A DNA stretch of 34,697 nucleotides from CTSoil-075 sp964292325 (GTDB lineage: Bacteria > Bacillota > Negativicutes > DSM-13327): NCBI GenBank assembly GCA_964292325.1, contig CAXYVG010000033.1, positions 1 to 34,697 on the forward strand, read 5' to 3'. Below are positions 8,249 to 16,440 of this stretch, one piece after another. The translations under genes and the position numbers were made by a program. Under the pieces are notes generated by a model. It did not search any database. It had not been told where the DNA came from and saw only the letters and a list, made by a program, of their open reading frames with translations. How positions within the stretch are numbered: position 1 is the first letter of the stretch; each line of letters begins with the position of its first letter.

Positions 8249-10159
8249 ATGTGTATGGGGATGTTAGTTGCCAATTTCATGCTTTTTCCTGATGGTATTA
8301 CTTTTGCTGCAGATAAGGTTCAAACAGAGAATTTTATGTTAGATCCAGTGGTGGTTACAGCACAAAGACGTGAAACGAAGGATTTGAATACGCCGGCGAC
8401 AATTACGGTCATTACAGCGGCAGAATTAAAAGAAACCGGAGCGGTTAATGTTTTTGACGCTTTAGACCACGTCATTGGCTTTAGCAGCATGTCATATGGA
8501 CCGACAGGTACAGACTATGGTATGTCTTCTGGCAGAGCAATGATTCGCGGTCTTGAAAAAGGTACGTTAGTTTTGGTCAATGGTGCGCCCATTAATTTAT
8601 TGAATTATAATGGCTCAGGCGGAATTCCCTTGGAAGCAGTCGAGAAAATTGAAATTAGTAAAGGGGCAGGTTCTACATTATATGGTTCTGAAGCGTTAGC
8701 TGGCGTAGTTAATATTATAACCAAAAAGCCAGGGAGCAGCCCCAAAACTACAGTGAGTGTCGCTGATGGCAACTATAGTAAAGATTGGTCAGTAAGTTCA
8801 AATTTTGACAACAATGCAATTTATTTAAAACGGGAATATATTAGCGCTATTGATAGGACTTCAAGAGCTAATATCACTGATAAAAAAACGAATACTGCAG
8901 TAATGCCTTATGGATTAGACAGCGGCACGAAAGACAGTTTATATTATACAACGCAATTAAGTGATGATTTAAACTTGAACTGGTCATATACAAATCTGCA
9001 ATCCAATCGCCCACGGTTTAATGTGACTGGTTCGCGCAATATTTTATATACATATGATGATGTGCGTAATAATATAAATCTAATCTATGATAATAAAAAT
9101 AATAATATAAAGTCGGTTTTATCTTTTAACAAAAGACATGCCTTTGCGGATAAATATACTTATTCAAGTAAAAAATGGAATATTAGTGAACGGTATGATA
9201 TGTATGGCATAAATTGGGATACTCAAAAAATATGGCAGTTAAGAGAGGATCAGGATACATTGATTGCCGGAGTTACTTTGGCGCAAGAGCATTATAATGG
9301 GCTGGCTTCTAGTACTGCGGTCAATAAAGATAACGCTTTGCGTAATAGTGTTGCGGCATATGGGTCTTATACGTATGCTGTTAATCCTAAATTTAGCACA
9401 ACACTAGGCTTGCGGGGGCATTTTATTGATGACTATGCTACCACAGAACATGTATTTTTGCCCCAACTCCAGACACTTTATAAAATAAATGACAATACTT
9501 CCTGGTATACCAATATCGGTAAGTCATTTCAAATGCCGGCATTAAACTCATATTTTCAAAAACGAGATGCTGATTTCACTAAATTAAAACCTCAACAAGG
9601 CTGGAACTATGAAACGGGGCTAAAAAAGATAATTGATCAAAGTCAATCTTTTAAATTAGCAGTCTATCATATGGACATCAAAGATCAGTTTGTCTGGAAA
9701 AAGAATGCAAGTGATAATAGTGATTATTTAGGAAATGTTGGTAACTTTCGTACTACTGGTGTTGAAGCAGAATATGTAAATGTTATTAATAATAATTGGA
9801 AATACAATATAGGTATTAGCTATTCGAATCCTGAGAACAATGAAAGTGGCGCTTGGGCACAATGCAATAGCAGGATACAAACAACTGCGGGAGTAACTTA
9901 CAATAAAGAAAAATGGCTAGCGAATGTTAATTTCTTATTTTTAGGTGACCGAGAAGAAAGTTATTACAAAATTAATGGAGCCATCAGTGCTGTTCCAGAT
10001 CGGGTGCAATTAAATGCCACAATTAAGTACCAGATAGAACGTAATCAATCAGTTGCTCTCGATTTATATAATATCCTTGACCGTGATAATTCTGTAAATA
10101 AATATGAGAATTTGGATTTACCCTTTAATTTTACATTAAGATACAATTATACTTTCTAA
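8249..10159 (+). CDS. TonB-dependent outer-membrane receptor, signal peptide interrupted by TGA
   Basis: A 636-residue TonB-dependent receptor: TonB-box-like DPVVVTAQ (~30-37), plug domain (~45-165, with IRGLEKGTLVLVNGAPIN and the conserved ISKGAGSTLYGSEALAGVVNIITKK), a 22-strand-type barrel and a terminal Phe. It would import a B12-regulated ligand (corrinoid or cobalt chelate). Start is doubtful. TTG 8207 with SD GGAGAGGGG (8190-8198) would begin LKKK, then an in-frame TGA (8219-8221), then LTKSVLWRKMCMGML..., which together make an ideal signal peptide ending TFA-AD. The annotated ATG 8249 is only a possible restart (GGAG at 8241-8244) and lacks the positive n-region. So the gene may be inactivated by a recent nonsense change, or the base may be a sequence error. 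Downstream frame fully open. Single-gene unit under RS1. Confidence 0.85.
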   Translation: MCMGMLVANFMLFPDGITFAADKVQTENFMLDPVVVTAQRRETKDLNTPATITVITAAELKETGAVNVFDALDHVIGFSSMSYGPTGTDYGMSSGRAMIRGLEKGTLVLVNGAPINLLNYNGSGGIPLEAVEKIEISKGAGSTLYGSEALAGVVNIITKKPGSSPKTTVSVADGNYSKDWSVSSNFDNNAIYLKREYISAIDRTSRANITDKKTNTAVMPYGLDSGTKDSLYYTTQLSDDLNLNWSYTNLQSNRPRFNVTGSRNILYTYDDVRNNINLIYDNKNNNIKSVLSFNKRHAFADKYTYSSKKWNISERYDMYGINWDTQKIWQLREDQDTLIAGVTLAQEHYNGLASSTAVNKDNALRNSVAAYGSYTYAVNPKFSTTLGLRGHFIDDYATTEHVFLPQLQTLYKINDNTSWYTNIGKSFQMPALNSYFQKRDADFTKLKPQQGWNYETGLKKIIDQSQSFKLAVYHMDIKDQFVWKKNASDNSDYLGNVGNFRTTGVEAEYVNVINNNWKYNIGISYSNPENNESGAWAQCNSRIQTTAGVTYNKEKWLANVNFLFLGDREESYYKINGAISAVPDRVQLNATIKYQIERNQSVALDLYNILDRDNSVNKYENLDLPFNFTLRYNYTF

Positions 10160-10242
10160 TTTTAATCAATGAGGCGAACACGGAGAATCTTCCCTGTGTG
10201 GTGAGTGTAGGCTCTACGACGCCGGATGTATTTTAGAAATAC

Positions 10243-10271
10243 TTGACAAAAAAAAATTTTTGTTATACTCT
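10243..10271 (+). promoter_or_regulatory. Promoter of the RS2 operon
   Basis: TTGACA at 10243-10248. The -10 is either TATACT (10264-10269, 15-base spacer) or TACTCT (10266-10271, 17-base spacer). The same arrangement TTGACA-A/T-rich-GTTATA precedes RS3 and RS5, showing the promoter is part of the duplicated cassette. The region 10160-10242 just upstream holds nothing recognisable. Confidence 0.7.
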
Positions 10272-10302
10272 ATAAGTAAAGTATGATAAAAAAATCACAT
10301 AT

Positions 10303-10503
10303 TGATGATATAGGTGCCCCATTTGGGCTTAATAGGGAAGTTGGTTAAAAACCAACACGGTCCCGCCACTGTAATGAGGAGCAAATCCATAGTATGCCAC
10401 TGAGAAGTGATTCTCGGGAAGGTTTGGATAAGCGATGATCCAGAGTCAGGAGAACTGCCTATATAGCAATCACCGTTTGACCTGCGAGAGATGGGGAGGA
10501 GAT
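10303..10503 (+). ncRNA. Cobalamin riboswitch RS2
   Basis: Aptamer with TAGGTGCCCC, GGGCTTAATAGGGAA, CGGTCCCGCCACTGTAAT, TCTCGGGAAGG and B12 box GAGTCAGGAGAACTGCCT (10443-10460), followed by the P13-type hairpin. Clearly a sister of RS3 and RS5 (shared GATAAAAAAATCACATA lead and GTTGGTT...AACCAAC arm). It controls the six-gene operon 10671-22068. Confidence 0.97.
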
Positions 10504-10530
10504 TTACACGCAATATTTGCGTTATTTCGT

Positions 10531-10558
10531 CCCGGCTGATATTTTCAGCCGGGCTTTA
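10531..10558 (+). terminator. RS2 expression-platform terminator
   Basis: CCCGGCTG (10531-10538) / CAGCCGGG (10546-10553), fully paired, then a short CTTTATT tract. Just upstream ACGCAA/TTGCGT (10508-10522) forms a small hairpin. Confidence 0.82.
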
Positions 10559-10584
10559 TTAACTGTAATGATATACTTGCGTTT

Positions 10585-10614
10585 AACTCTCAGCTAATGC
10601 TGAGAGTTTTTTAT
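10585..10614 (+). terminator. Second hairpin-terminator after RS2
   Basis: AACTCTCAGC (10585-10594) / GCTGAGAGTT (10599-10608), 10 perfect pairs with loop TAAT, and a T run. It covaries with the RS5 version (AACTCTTAGC/GCTAAGAGTT), which supports a functional stem. Confidence 0.8.
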
Positions 10615-10670
10615 TTTTAAAATAGCAAAATGTATCAGTAGCACAATCTATATAAGGAGAGGAAGAAAAA

Positions 10671-12614
10671 ATGAAAAATGAGTTGAAGAAGAATTTAACA
10701 GTGCCTGTTGTATTATGTTGCCTAACATGTCCATCATTCGTAGCGGCTGCAGAGGTGACTCCAGATTATGCGTTAGAAGAAGTAACCGTTACTGCTTTGC
10801 GTTACGCAACTAAGGATTTGGATACTCCTGCCGATACCAAAGTATATACGAATGAGCAACTAAAAGCTACCGGAGCGGTAAACCTAATTGAAGCATTAAA
10901 ATATACGGAAGGTATGATCTATCATTCAATGGGACCACAAGGACAATCTTGGGGCAATATGACTAGTAAAATCATCATGCGCGGTGTCGATAACGGTACG
11001 TTGGTACTCGTCAATGGTGTTCCAGTTAATCTGAATGGATATTATAATTTGGAACAGATTTCAGTTGAATCGGTGGAGCGAGTTGAAATCGTTAAAGGTG
11101 GCGGTTCCGTTTTATATGGCAGTGAGGCTTTTGGTGGGGTTGTTAATATCATTACCAAAAAGAAAGTAGACAACACTGTAATGGTATCAGGTGGTACGAA
11201 TCAACAAAATGATGCCATATCATTCCAGGCTGGAAAATCTAGTTTTAGTTATAATTATGGGAAAAACAAAGAAGCGGGTGTTGTGACAGATGCCAAATCT
11301 AGCAAAACACTAGGTCCGACAACGGCCCCTGTATATTATAAAATCGCTTTTGGTGATAGTAACCAGAATAACTTTACTTGGAATTACAAGTTTGATGACA
11401 ACGTAAATTTTAGCTATATGTATGGAGCGGATGATTATCACATTCTATATCGGCAAAATGATACCAATCGTATATTACAGGATTCGCATTATAATAATGA
11501 CAAGCATATGGCACAGCTCGAATACAAAAAAAATGGTTTGATCAGCAAATTGTTCTTGAACAAACAAAATTTGGACTATACTGTGTTGGAAACGAGTCGC
11601 CCAGCCATCCAAGCCTGGACAAAGGCGGAAAACTTGGTATATGGATTGGATACGCAAAAAACATGGGATGTAGGTAAAGGAAAATGGTTAGCAGGATTGA
11701 CCTATCAAAATGAAGGATATCAGCAAACACAGAGAGCTTTTACTGGTAGTGGAACGACTCGCAAATTGGCGGCAATGAAAGGAACTGGTTCCATTGATCG
11801 AAATCATTATGCTTTGTATGGACAATGGGATACTTCGGTAACGGATAAAACCCGTTTAATTCTTAGCAGTCGAGAAGATGTAGTCGATACTGGTGATGAG
11901 AAATTTACTGCATTTTGTCCTCAATTTCAGACCATAACAAAAATCAATGAACAGAGCTCTTGGTATACCAATATTGGCAAATCTTTTAAAATGCCAAACT
12001 TTACTTCACTGTACTATACTTCGGGATCATTTGTTGGTAATCCAGATCTAAAGCCTGAAACGGGTATTAACTATGAAATAGGCTACAAGGCAGAACAAAG
12101 AAATAGTAACTGGAAAGTTGCCTTATTCAAAGTAGAAATTAATGATAAAATCGAATGGAAAACACTGTCTGATGGCGTGACAAGACAAGCACAAAATCTA
12201 TATGGGTTCCGTAATTCTGGGGTAGAAGTTAGCTATAGTCATAAACTAAGTGATATGTTTTCTTATACAATTGGTGGTAGCTATGGCAATCCTGAATCAC
12301 AAAGTAGTAGCAACTCTGCATGGGAAAGAACTCTTGGCCGGATTCAAATATCTGAATCATTAAACTATAAATACGGACCGACGACTGCTACTTTAAGTGC
12401 CACTTACTATGCTGATCGTAGCGATGCTGGACAAAATATTCGCCCATTTTTCCCAGTTGCATTACATATTACCCACCAATTAAGTCCGATGTATACTCTG
12501 TCATTTGCTGTAGAAAATCTGTTAAACCGCAAAGATGTCAGCAGCAGTAGTGCGTCATCTGCTTATTATACTTTGCCTCGTTCCTATACGCTTGGAGTAA
12601 CTGCCCAATTCTAA
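10671..12614 (+). CDS. TonB-dependent outer-membrane receptor (BtuB-like role)
   Basis: A 647-residue TonB-dependent receptor and first gene of the RS2 operon. Signal peptide at residues 1-27 (KNELKK n-region, hydrophobic core, FVAAA-EV cleavage), TonB box EEVTVTA (~36-42), plug domain (~50-165; IMRGVDNGTLVLVNGVPVN, VKGGGSVLYGSEAFGGVVNIITKK), then the beta-barrel with the common motif SSWYTNIGKSFKMPNF, ending in Phe as outer-membrane barrels do. Closely similar in the plug to the receptor at 8249, suggesting an old duplication. SD AAGGAGAGG precedes ATG 10671. Its position under a B12 riboswitch and before cobN suggests a corrinoid, cobalt-chelate or other tetrapyrrole ligand; the exact ligand cannot be read from the sequence. 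Confidence 0.92.
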   Translation: MKNELKKNLTVPVVLCCLTCPSFVAAAEVTPDYALEEVTVTALRYATKDLDTPADTKVYTNEQLKATGAVNLIEALKYTEGMIYHSMGPQGQSWGNMTSKIIMRGVDNGTLVLVNGVPVNLNGYYNLEQISVESVERVEIVKGGGSVLYGSEAFGGVVNIITKKKVDNTVMVSGGTNQQNDAISFQAGKSSFSYNYGKNKEAGVVTDAKSSKTLGPTTAPVYYKIAFGDSNQNNFTWNYKFDDNVNFSYMYGADDYHILYRQNDTNRILQDSHYNNDKHMAQLEYKKNGLISKLFLNKQNLDYTVLETSRPAIQAWTKAENLVYGLDTQKTWDVGKGKWLAGLTYQNEGYQQTQRAFTGSGTTRKLAAMKGTGSIDRNHYALYGQWDTSVTDKTRLILSSREDVVDTGDEKFTAFCPQFQTITKINEQSSWYTNIGKSFKMPNFTSLYYTSGSFVGNPDLKPETGINYEIGYKAEQRNSNWKVALFKVEINDKIEWKTLSDGVTRQAQNLYGFRNSGVEVSYSHKLSDMFSYTIGGSYGNPESQSSSNSAWERTLGRIQISESLNYKYGPTTATLSATYYADRSDAGQNIRPFFPVALHITHQLSPMYTLSFAVENLLNRKDVSSSSASSAYYTLPRSYTLGVTAQF

Positions 12615-12675
12615 AACAGATATAGAAGGTCAATATTTTTAGATTTGGAGATTTTTGTTTTAGGAGAGAATATAT

Positions 12676-15600
12676 ATGTCCGTTATTACCTATATGACAA
12701 ATATCGAACGTCAATATAGTATGATGAAGCAAGTCAGTACCTCACTGATTGATCATAAACAACTAGCTGTAGAGGCAAACGTAGTTTATTTGCAGGAGGA
12801 AGTGTGGGGATTACAGTGGCAACAATTAGTTAGGCGTAGTGATATTGTTATCGTTTCCTGGATGGGGACGAGCCGTGAGACTACTTTTTTGGATAAAGCC
12901 ATAACGTTTTTAGAGCAACATAAGATTTCACATACGATACTCGCTACGAATCCTCAATTTGATGACACGCTATATGGTGTAACCGTTGAAGAACGTGCGA
13001 TCATGCGTAGTTATTTGCTCCATAGTGGAGTGGATAATTACCAAAATTTTTGTTTATGGTTAGGGAATACATATTGCCAGCAAAATTGTGATTATCAATT
13101 ACCACAACCGTTATTATGGAATGGTATTTTTCATCCTCGGGTGAATCAGGCTTTTACGGATACTGCTAGTTATCGCCAGCAGTTTTGTAAGGAACGATGT
13201 CCTACGGTAGGTATTGTATTTCCCCGGGATGAATGGGTGTGGGGCGATACTGCTTATCAAAGTATGCTGATTGAAGAGCTAGAAAAGCAAGGTTTACATG
13301 TGATTGCAATTTTTAGTCATTGGTCTCGCAATGATGAACTGAATATACCTGGTGTGGATGAAACAGTACAGACTTATTTTTATGAGCAAGGATTGCCTGT
13401 GATTGATGTTATGATCAATTGTTTTAAGTTTTCTTTGACAGTAGGACGCCCAGTTGACAAAGAATTTTTATACAAATTAGGTGTACCTGTATTGCAAGCT
13501 TATACCTTATTACAATCCTATGAAGAATGGCAACAACGTATGGAAGGTATGACACCAATGGAAGTGTCTTGCAGTCTGGCTATGCCGGAATTTGACGGAG
13601 TGATTCATGGTGTACCGATTGCTGCTAAGGAACATTTGGTAGATGGAACAACGCAGTATGTACCCATTCCAGAACGTATTGTGCAGATGGCAAAAAAAGC
13701 TAAAAAATGGTCGATGTTGCATCATAAAAACAATATTGACAAAAAGATTGCGATTGTTTTTCATAATTATCCTGCCAGTAATTCCAATATTGGTAGTGCC
13801 CAAGGGATGGATTCGCCAGAGAGTGTTCGCCTATTACTGATGTATATGAAGGAACTCGGTTATAAGGTGGATCATATTCCAGTTGATAGTCAAACACTTA
13901 TGGATGAATTGATTGACCAGGTTACTAATGATCGGCGATATAACAATGAAGAGCAAATTTGTCAGGCTGTAGGCAAAGTAAGTGATAAGCAGTATCAGGA
14001 ATGGTTTGCTACGTTAGCATCTGAAAATCAACAGCAGTTGATAAAGGATTGGGGCAAAGCACCAGGTGAGGTATTTCATTATGATGGACAACTGATCGTA
14101 CCAGGTATGCTTAATGGTAATATTTTCATTACTGTACAGCCGCCGAGGGGGTTTGGTGAACAGGCTGATAAAATATATCATTCACCAGATTGTGCGCCGA
14201 CGCATCATTATTTAGCTTATTATCATTGGGTACGTGATATTTGGGGTGCAGATGCGGTAGTACATGTAGGTACTCATGGTTCTCTTGAATGGTTACCTGG
14301 TAAAGGGGCAGGTTTGTCTAGTCAGTGTTATCCTGATTTGTCAATTGGCGATTTGCCGAATATATATCCTTATTTGATTACGATTGTAGGTGAAGGTATA
14401 CAGGCTAAACGCCGAGGTGCGGCTTGTTTGATTGGACATATGACACCGCCCATGAGTCATGCTGATACCTACGATGAATTATCTGAGCTAGAAAAGCTTT
14501 TAGATGAGTATTGCCATTTTAAACAAAATCAACCAGGTAATGAGCAAGTGGTAGTAGATCTCATTCGTGAACAGGTTGTCCGATGTAATTTGCAGCAAGA
14601 TGTATCTGAAAATCCTTCCTCATCCTTTGATGATTATATCCAAGAATTACATACTTATATTACAGATATTAAAAATATGCAAATTCGTGTAGGTCTACAT
14701 ATAGTAGGGCAATCACCGCAGAATGATGTATTGATCGAGTATCTGCTGGCATTAACGCGACTTGATAATGGGGAGGTTCCTTCATTGCCTCAAATCATAG
14801 CCAGTTCATATGGTTATGATTATTATATGTTACTAGAAAACAGTGGACAGATGATTTCTGATGGCAGTAAGACGTATGGAGCACTGTTAGATGAGATTCG
14901 TATTCAGTGCCGCGAGATGATTCTACTTTTAGCAGAATATGATTTTGATATGCAACAAGGGCAAGAACGGATGATTAAGCTGCCCTGGGTGGCTCGTATG
15001 GAGCAAAACTTACAGAGAGAGATGGGACAAGTCATTTCGTATATTTGTGAAAAGTTAGTGCCTAATTTAGAAAAAACTGAGCAAGAAATGGTCAATTTAG
15101 TGGGAGCTTTAGAAGGTAAGTTTATTGAACCAGGTCCGGCAGGAGCACCTACCAGTGGTATGGCGGATATTTTGCCAACAGGACGTAATTTTTATGGCGT
15201 CGATCCTCGCCTTATTCCTACGCCAGTAGCTTGGGAAATTGGTCAGAAATTAGGCGAGTGTGTTATTGCGCAATATATTGCAGAAGAGGGGTATTATCCT
15301 GAAAATATTGGCATGATTATGTGGAGTGGCTGTAATATGCGTAGTCACGGGCAATGTATTGCGGAGTTCTTATATTTGCTCGGAGTTAGACCAGTATGGC
15401 AACGGGGTAGTAGGCGGGTAGTGAATCTAGAAGTGATTCCTTTAGTAGAATTAAAACGCCCACGTATTGATGTGACTGCGCGTATTAGTGGCTTGTTTCG
15501 TGATACGCAGCCGATGGCTGTTAAATGGATGGATAAAGCTGTAAGTATGGTAGCAGAGCTTGATGAATCTTTAGAGCTGAATTATGTACGTAAACATGTG

Positions 15601-16392
15601 CTGGCAGATATAGAAGGGCTACAAGAAGAAGGAATCGATGATAAGCAGGCTATGATGCAAGCTTGTTATCGTATTTTCGGTTGTCCACCAGGAGCCTATG
15701 GGGCTGGTGTAGGAAATTTATTAGAGGAAAAGAATTGGGAAACCGTAGATGATTTAGCCAAGGTATATGTTCGTTGGGGGGCTCATGCCTATGGTGAAAA
15801 TAGCAGTGGCACTTTTGTACCAAAGTTGTTTAGTCGCCGTTTATCAACGCTAGATGTAACCGTCAAAAACGAGGATAATCGAGAAGTGCATATGCTCAAT
15901 TCGGATGACTTTAATGCGTATCATGGTGGGATGATTGCAGCAGTGCGCAGCCTAAGAGGCAAGACACCAAAATCATATTGTGGAGATAGTTCAGATCGTA
16001 ATCATGTGGTTGTGCGCAGTTTAGAAGAAGAATTTAAACGCATATTCCGTGGCGAAACCATGAATCCCAAATATATCGAAGGCATGAAACAGCATGGTTA
16101 TAAAGGAGCTGCGGATTTAGCGGGTGTAGTGGCTCATTGCTATGACTGGGATGCTACCAGTGAAGTGATGGAAGATTGGATGTATGATGGATTAGCAGGC
16201 AAATATGCCTTAGATGATGATATGCAAGAGTGGATGAAAGAGGTTAATCCTTGGGCTCTTGAGCGCATAACAGAAAAATTATTGGAAGCCATGCAACGGG
16301 GAATGTGGCAAGCGAATGAAGAAACCAAAGAGCAATTACAACAGTTATATTTAGATATTGAAGGTGATTTAGAAGAACGTAGTGAGAGATAA
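12676..16392 (+). CDS. cobN: CobN-type cobaltochelatase large subunit
   Basis: A 1238-residue, full-length CobN/ChlH-family protein, the large subunit that binds the tetrapyrrole and metal and works with I-like and D-like AAA+ partners. Key regions: N-terminal domain with DEWVWGDTAYQ and MPEFDGVIHGVP, SNIGSAQGMDSPESVRLLL, the core VGTHGSLEWLPGKG (~531-544), MTPPMSHADTYDEL, GPAGAPTSGMADILPTGRNF, WSGCNMRSHGQCIAEFLYLLG (~882-902) and HAYGENSSGTF. In the aerobic pathway CobNST puts Co2+ into hydrogenobyrinic acid diamide, but this organism has CbiK and looks anaerobic, so the real reaction may differ (another tetrapyrrole, another metal, or metal removal). ATG 12676 with SD TAGGAGAG (12661-12668). 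It lies between a TonB receptor and an ECF transporter in one operon. AAA+ partners are only found at 3543-6520. Cytoplasmic. Confidence 0.92.
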   Translation: MSVITYMTNIERQYSMMKQVSTSLIDHKQLAVEANVVYLQEEVWGLQWQQLVRRSDIVIVSWMGTSRETTFLDKAITFLEQHKISHTILATNPQFDDTLYGVTVEERAIMRSYLLHSGVDNYQNFCLWLGNTYCQQNCDYQLPQPLLWNGIFHPRVNQAFTDTASYRQQFCKERCPTVGIVFPRDEWVWGDTAYQSMLIEELEKQGLHVIAIFSHWSRNDELNIPGVDETVQTYFYEQGLPVIDVMINCFKFSLTVGRPVDKEFLYKLGVPVLQAYTLLQSYEEWQQRMEGMTPMEVSCSLAMPEFDGVIHGVPIAAKEHLVDGTTQYVPIPERIVQMAKKAKKWSMLHHKNNIDKKIAIVFHNYPASNSNIGSAQGMDSPESVRLLLMYMKELGYKVDHIPVDSQTLMDELIDQVTNDRRYNNEEQICQAVGKVSDKQYQEWFATLASENQQQLIKDWGKAPGEVFHYDGQLIVPGMLNGNIFITVQPPRGFGEQADKIYHSPDCAPTHHYLAYYHWVRDIWGADAVVHVGTHGSLEWLPGKGAGLSSQCYPDLSIGDLPNIYPYLITIVGEGIQAKRRGAACLIGHMTPPMSHADTYDELSELEKLLDEYCHFKQNQPGNEQVVVDLIREQVVRCNLQQDVSENPSSSFDDYIQELHTYITDIKNMQIRVGLHIVGQSPQNDVLIEYLLALTRLDNGEVPSLPQIIASSYGYDYYMLLENSGQMISDGSKTYGALLDEIRIQCREMILLLAEYDFDMQQGQERMIKLPWVARMEQNLQREMGQVISYICEKLVPNLEKTEQEMVNLVGALEGKFIEPGPAGAPTSGMADILPTGRNFYGVDPRLIPTPVAWEIGQKLGECVIAQYIAEEGYYPENIGMIMWSGCNMRSHGQCIAEFLYLLGVRPVWQRGSRRVVNLEVIPLVELKRPRIDVTARISGLFRDTQPMAVKWMDKAVSMVAELDESLELNYVRKHVLADIEGLQEEGIDDKQAMMQACYRIFGCPPGAYGAGVGNLLEEKNWETVDDLAKVYVRWGAHAYGENSSGTFVPKLFSRRLSTLDVTVKNEDNREVHMLNSDDFNAYHGGMIAAVRSLRGKTPKSYCGDSSDRNHVVVRSLEEEFKRIFRGETMNPKYIEGMKQHGYKGAADLAGVVAHCYDWDATSEVMEDWMYDGLAGKYALDDDMQEWMKEVNPWALERITEKLLEAMQRGMWQANEETKEQLQQLYLDIEGDLEERSER

Positions 16393-16440
16393 GGGATATC
16401 ATTTCTTGATTTTAGATCATGTAGGAGGCTAGTTGAAAGT

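Noticed and set aside
10165..10230. Imperfect hairpin ACACGG/CTGTGT after the first TonB receptor, considered as a terminator
   Set aside because: Only about six pairs and no T run after it.
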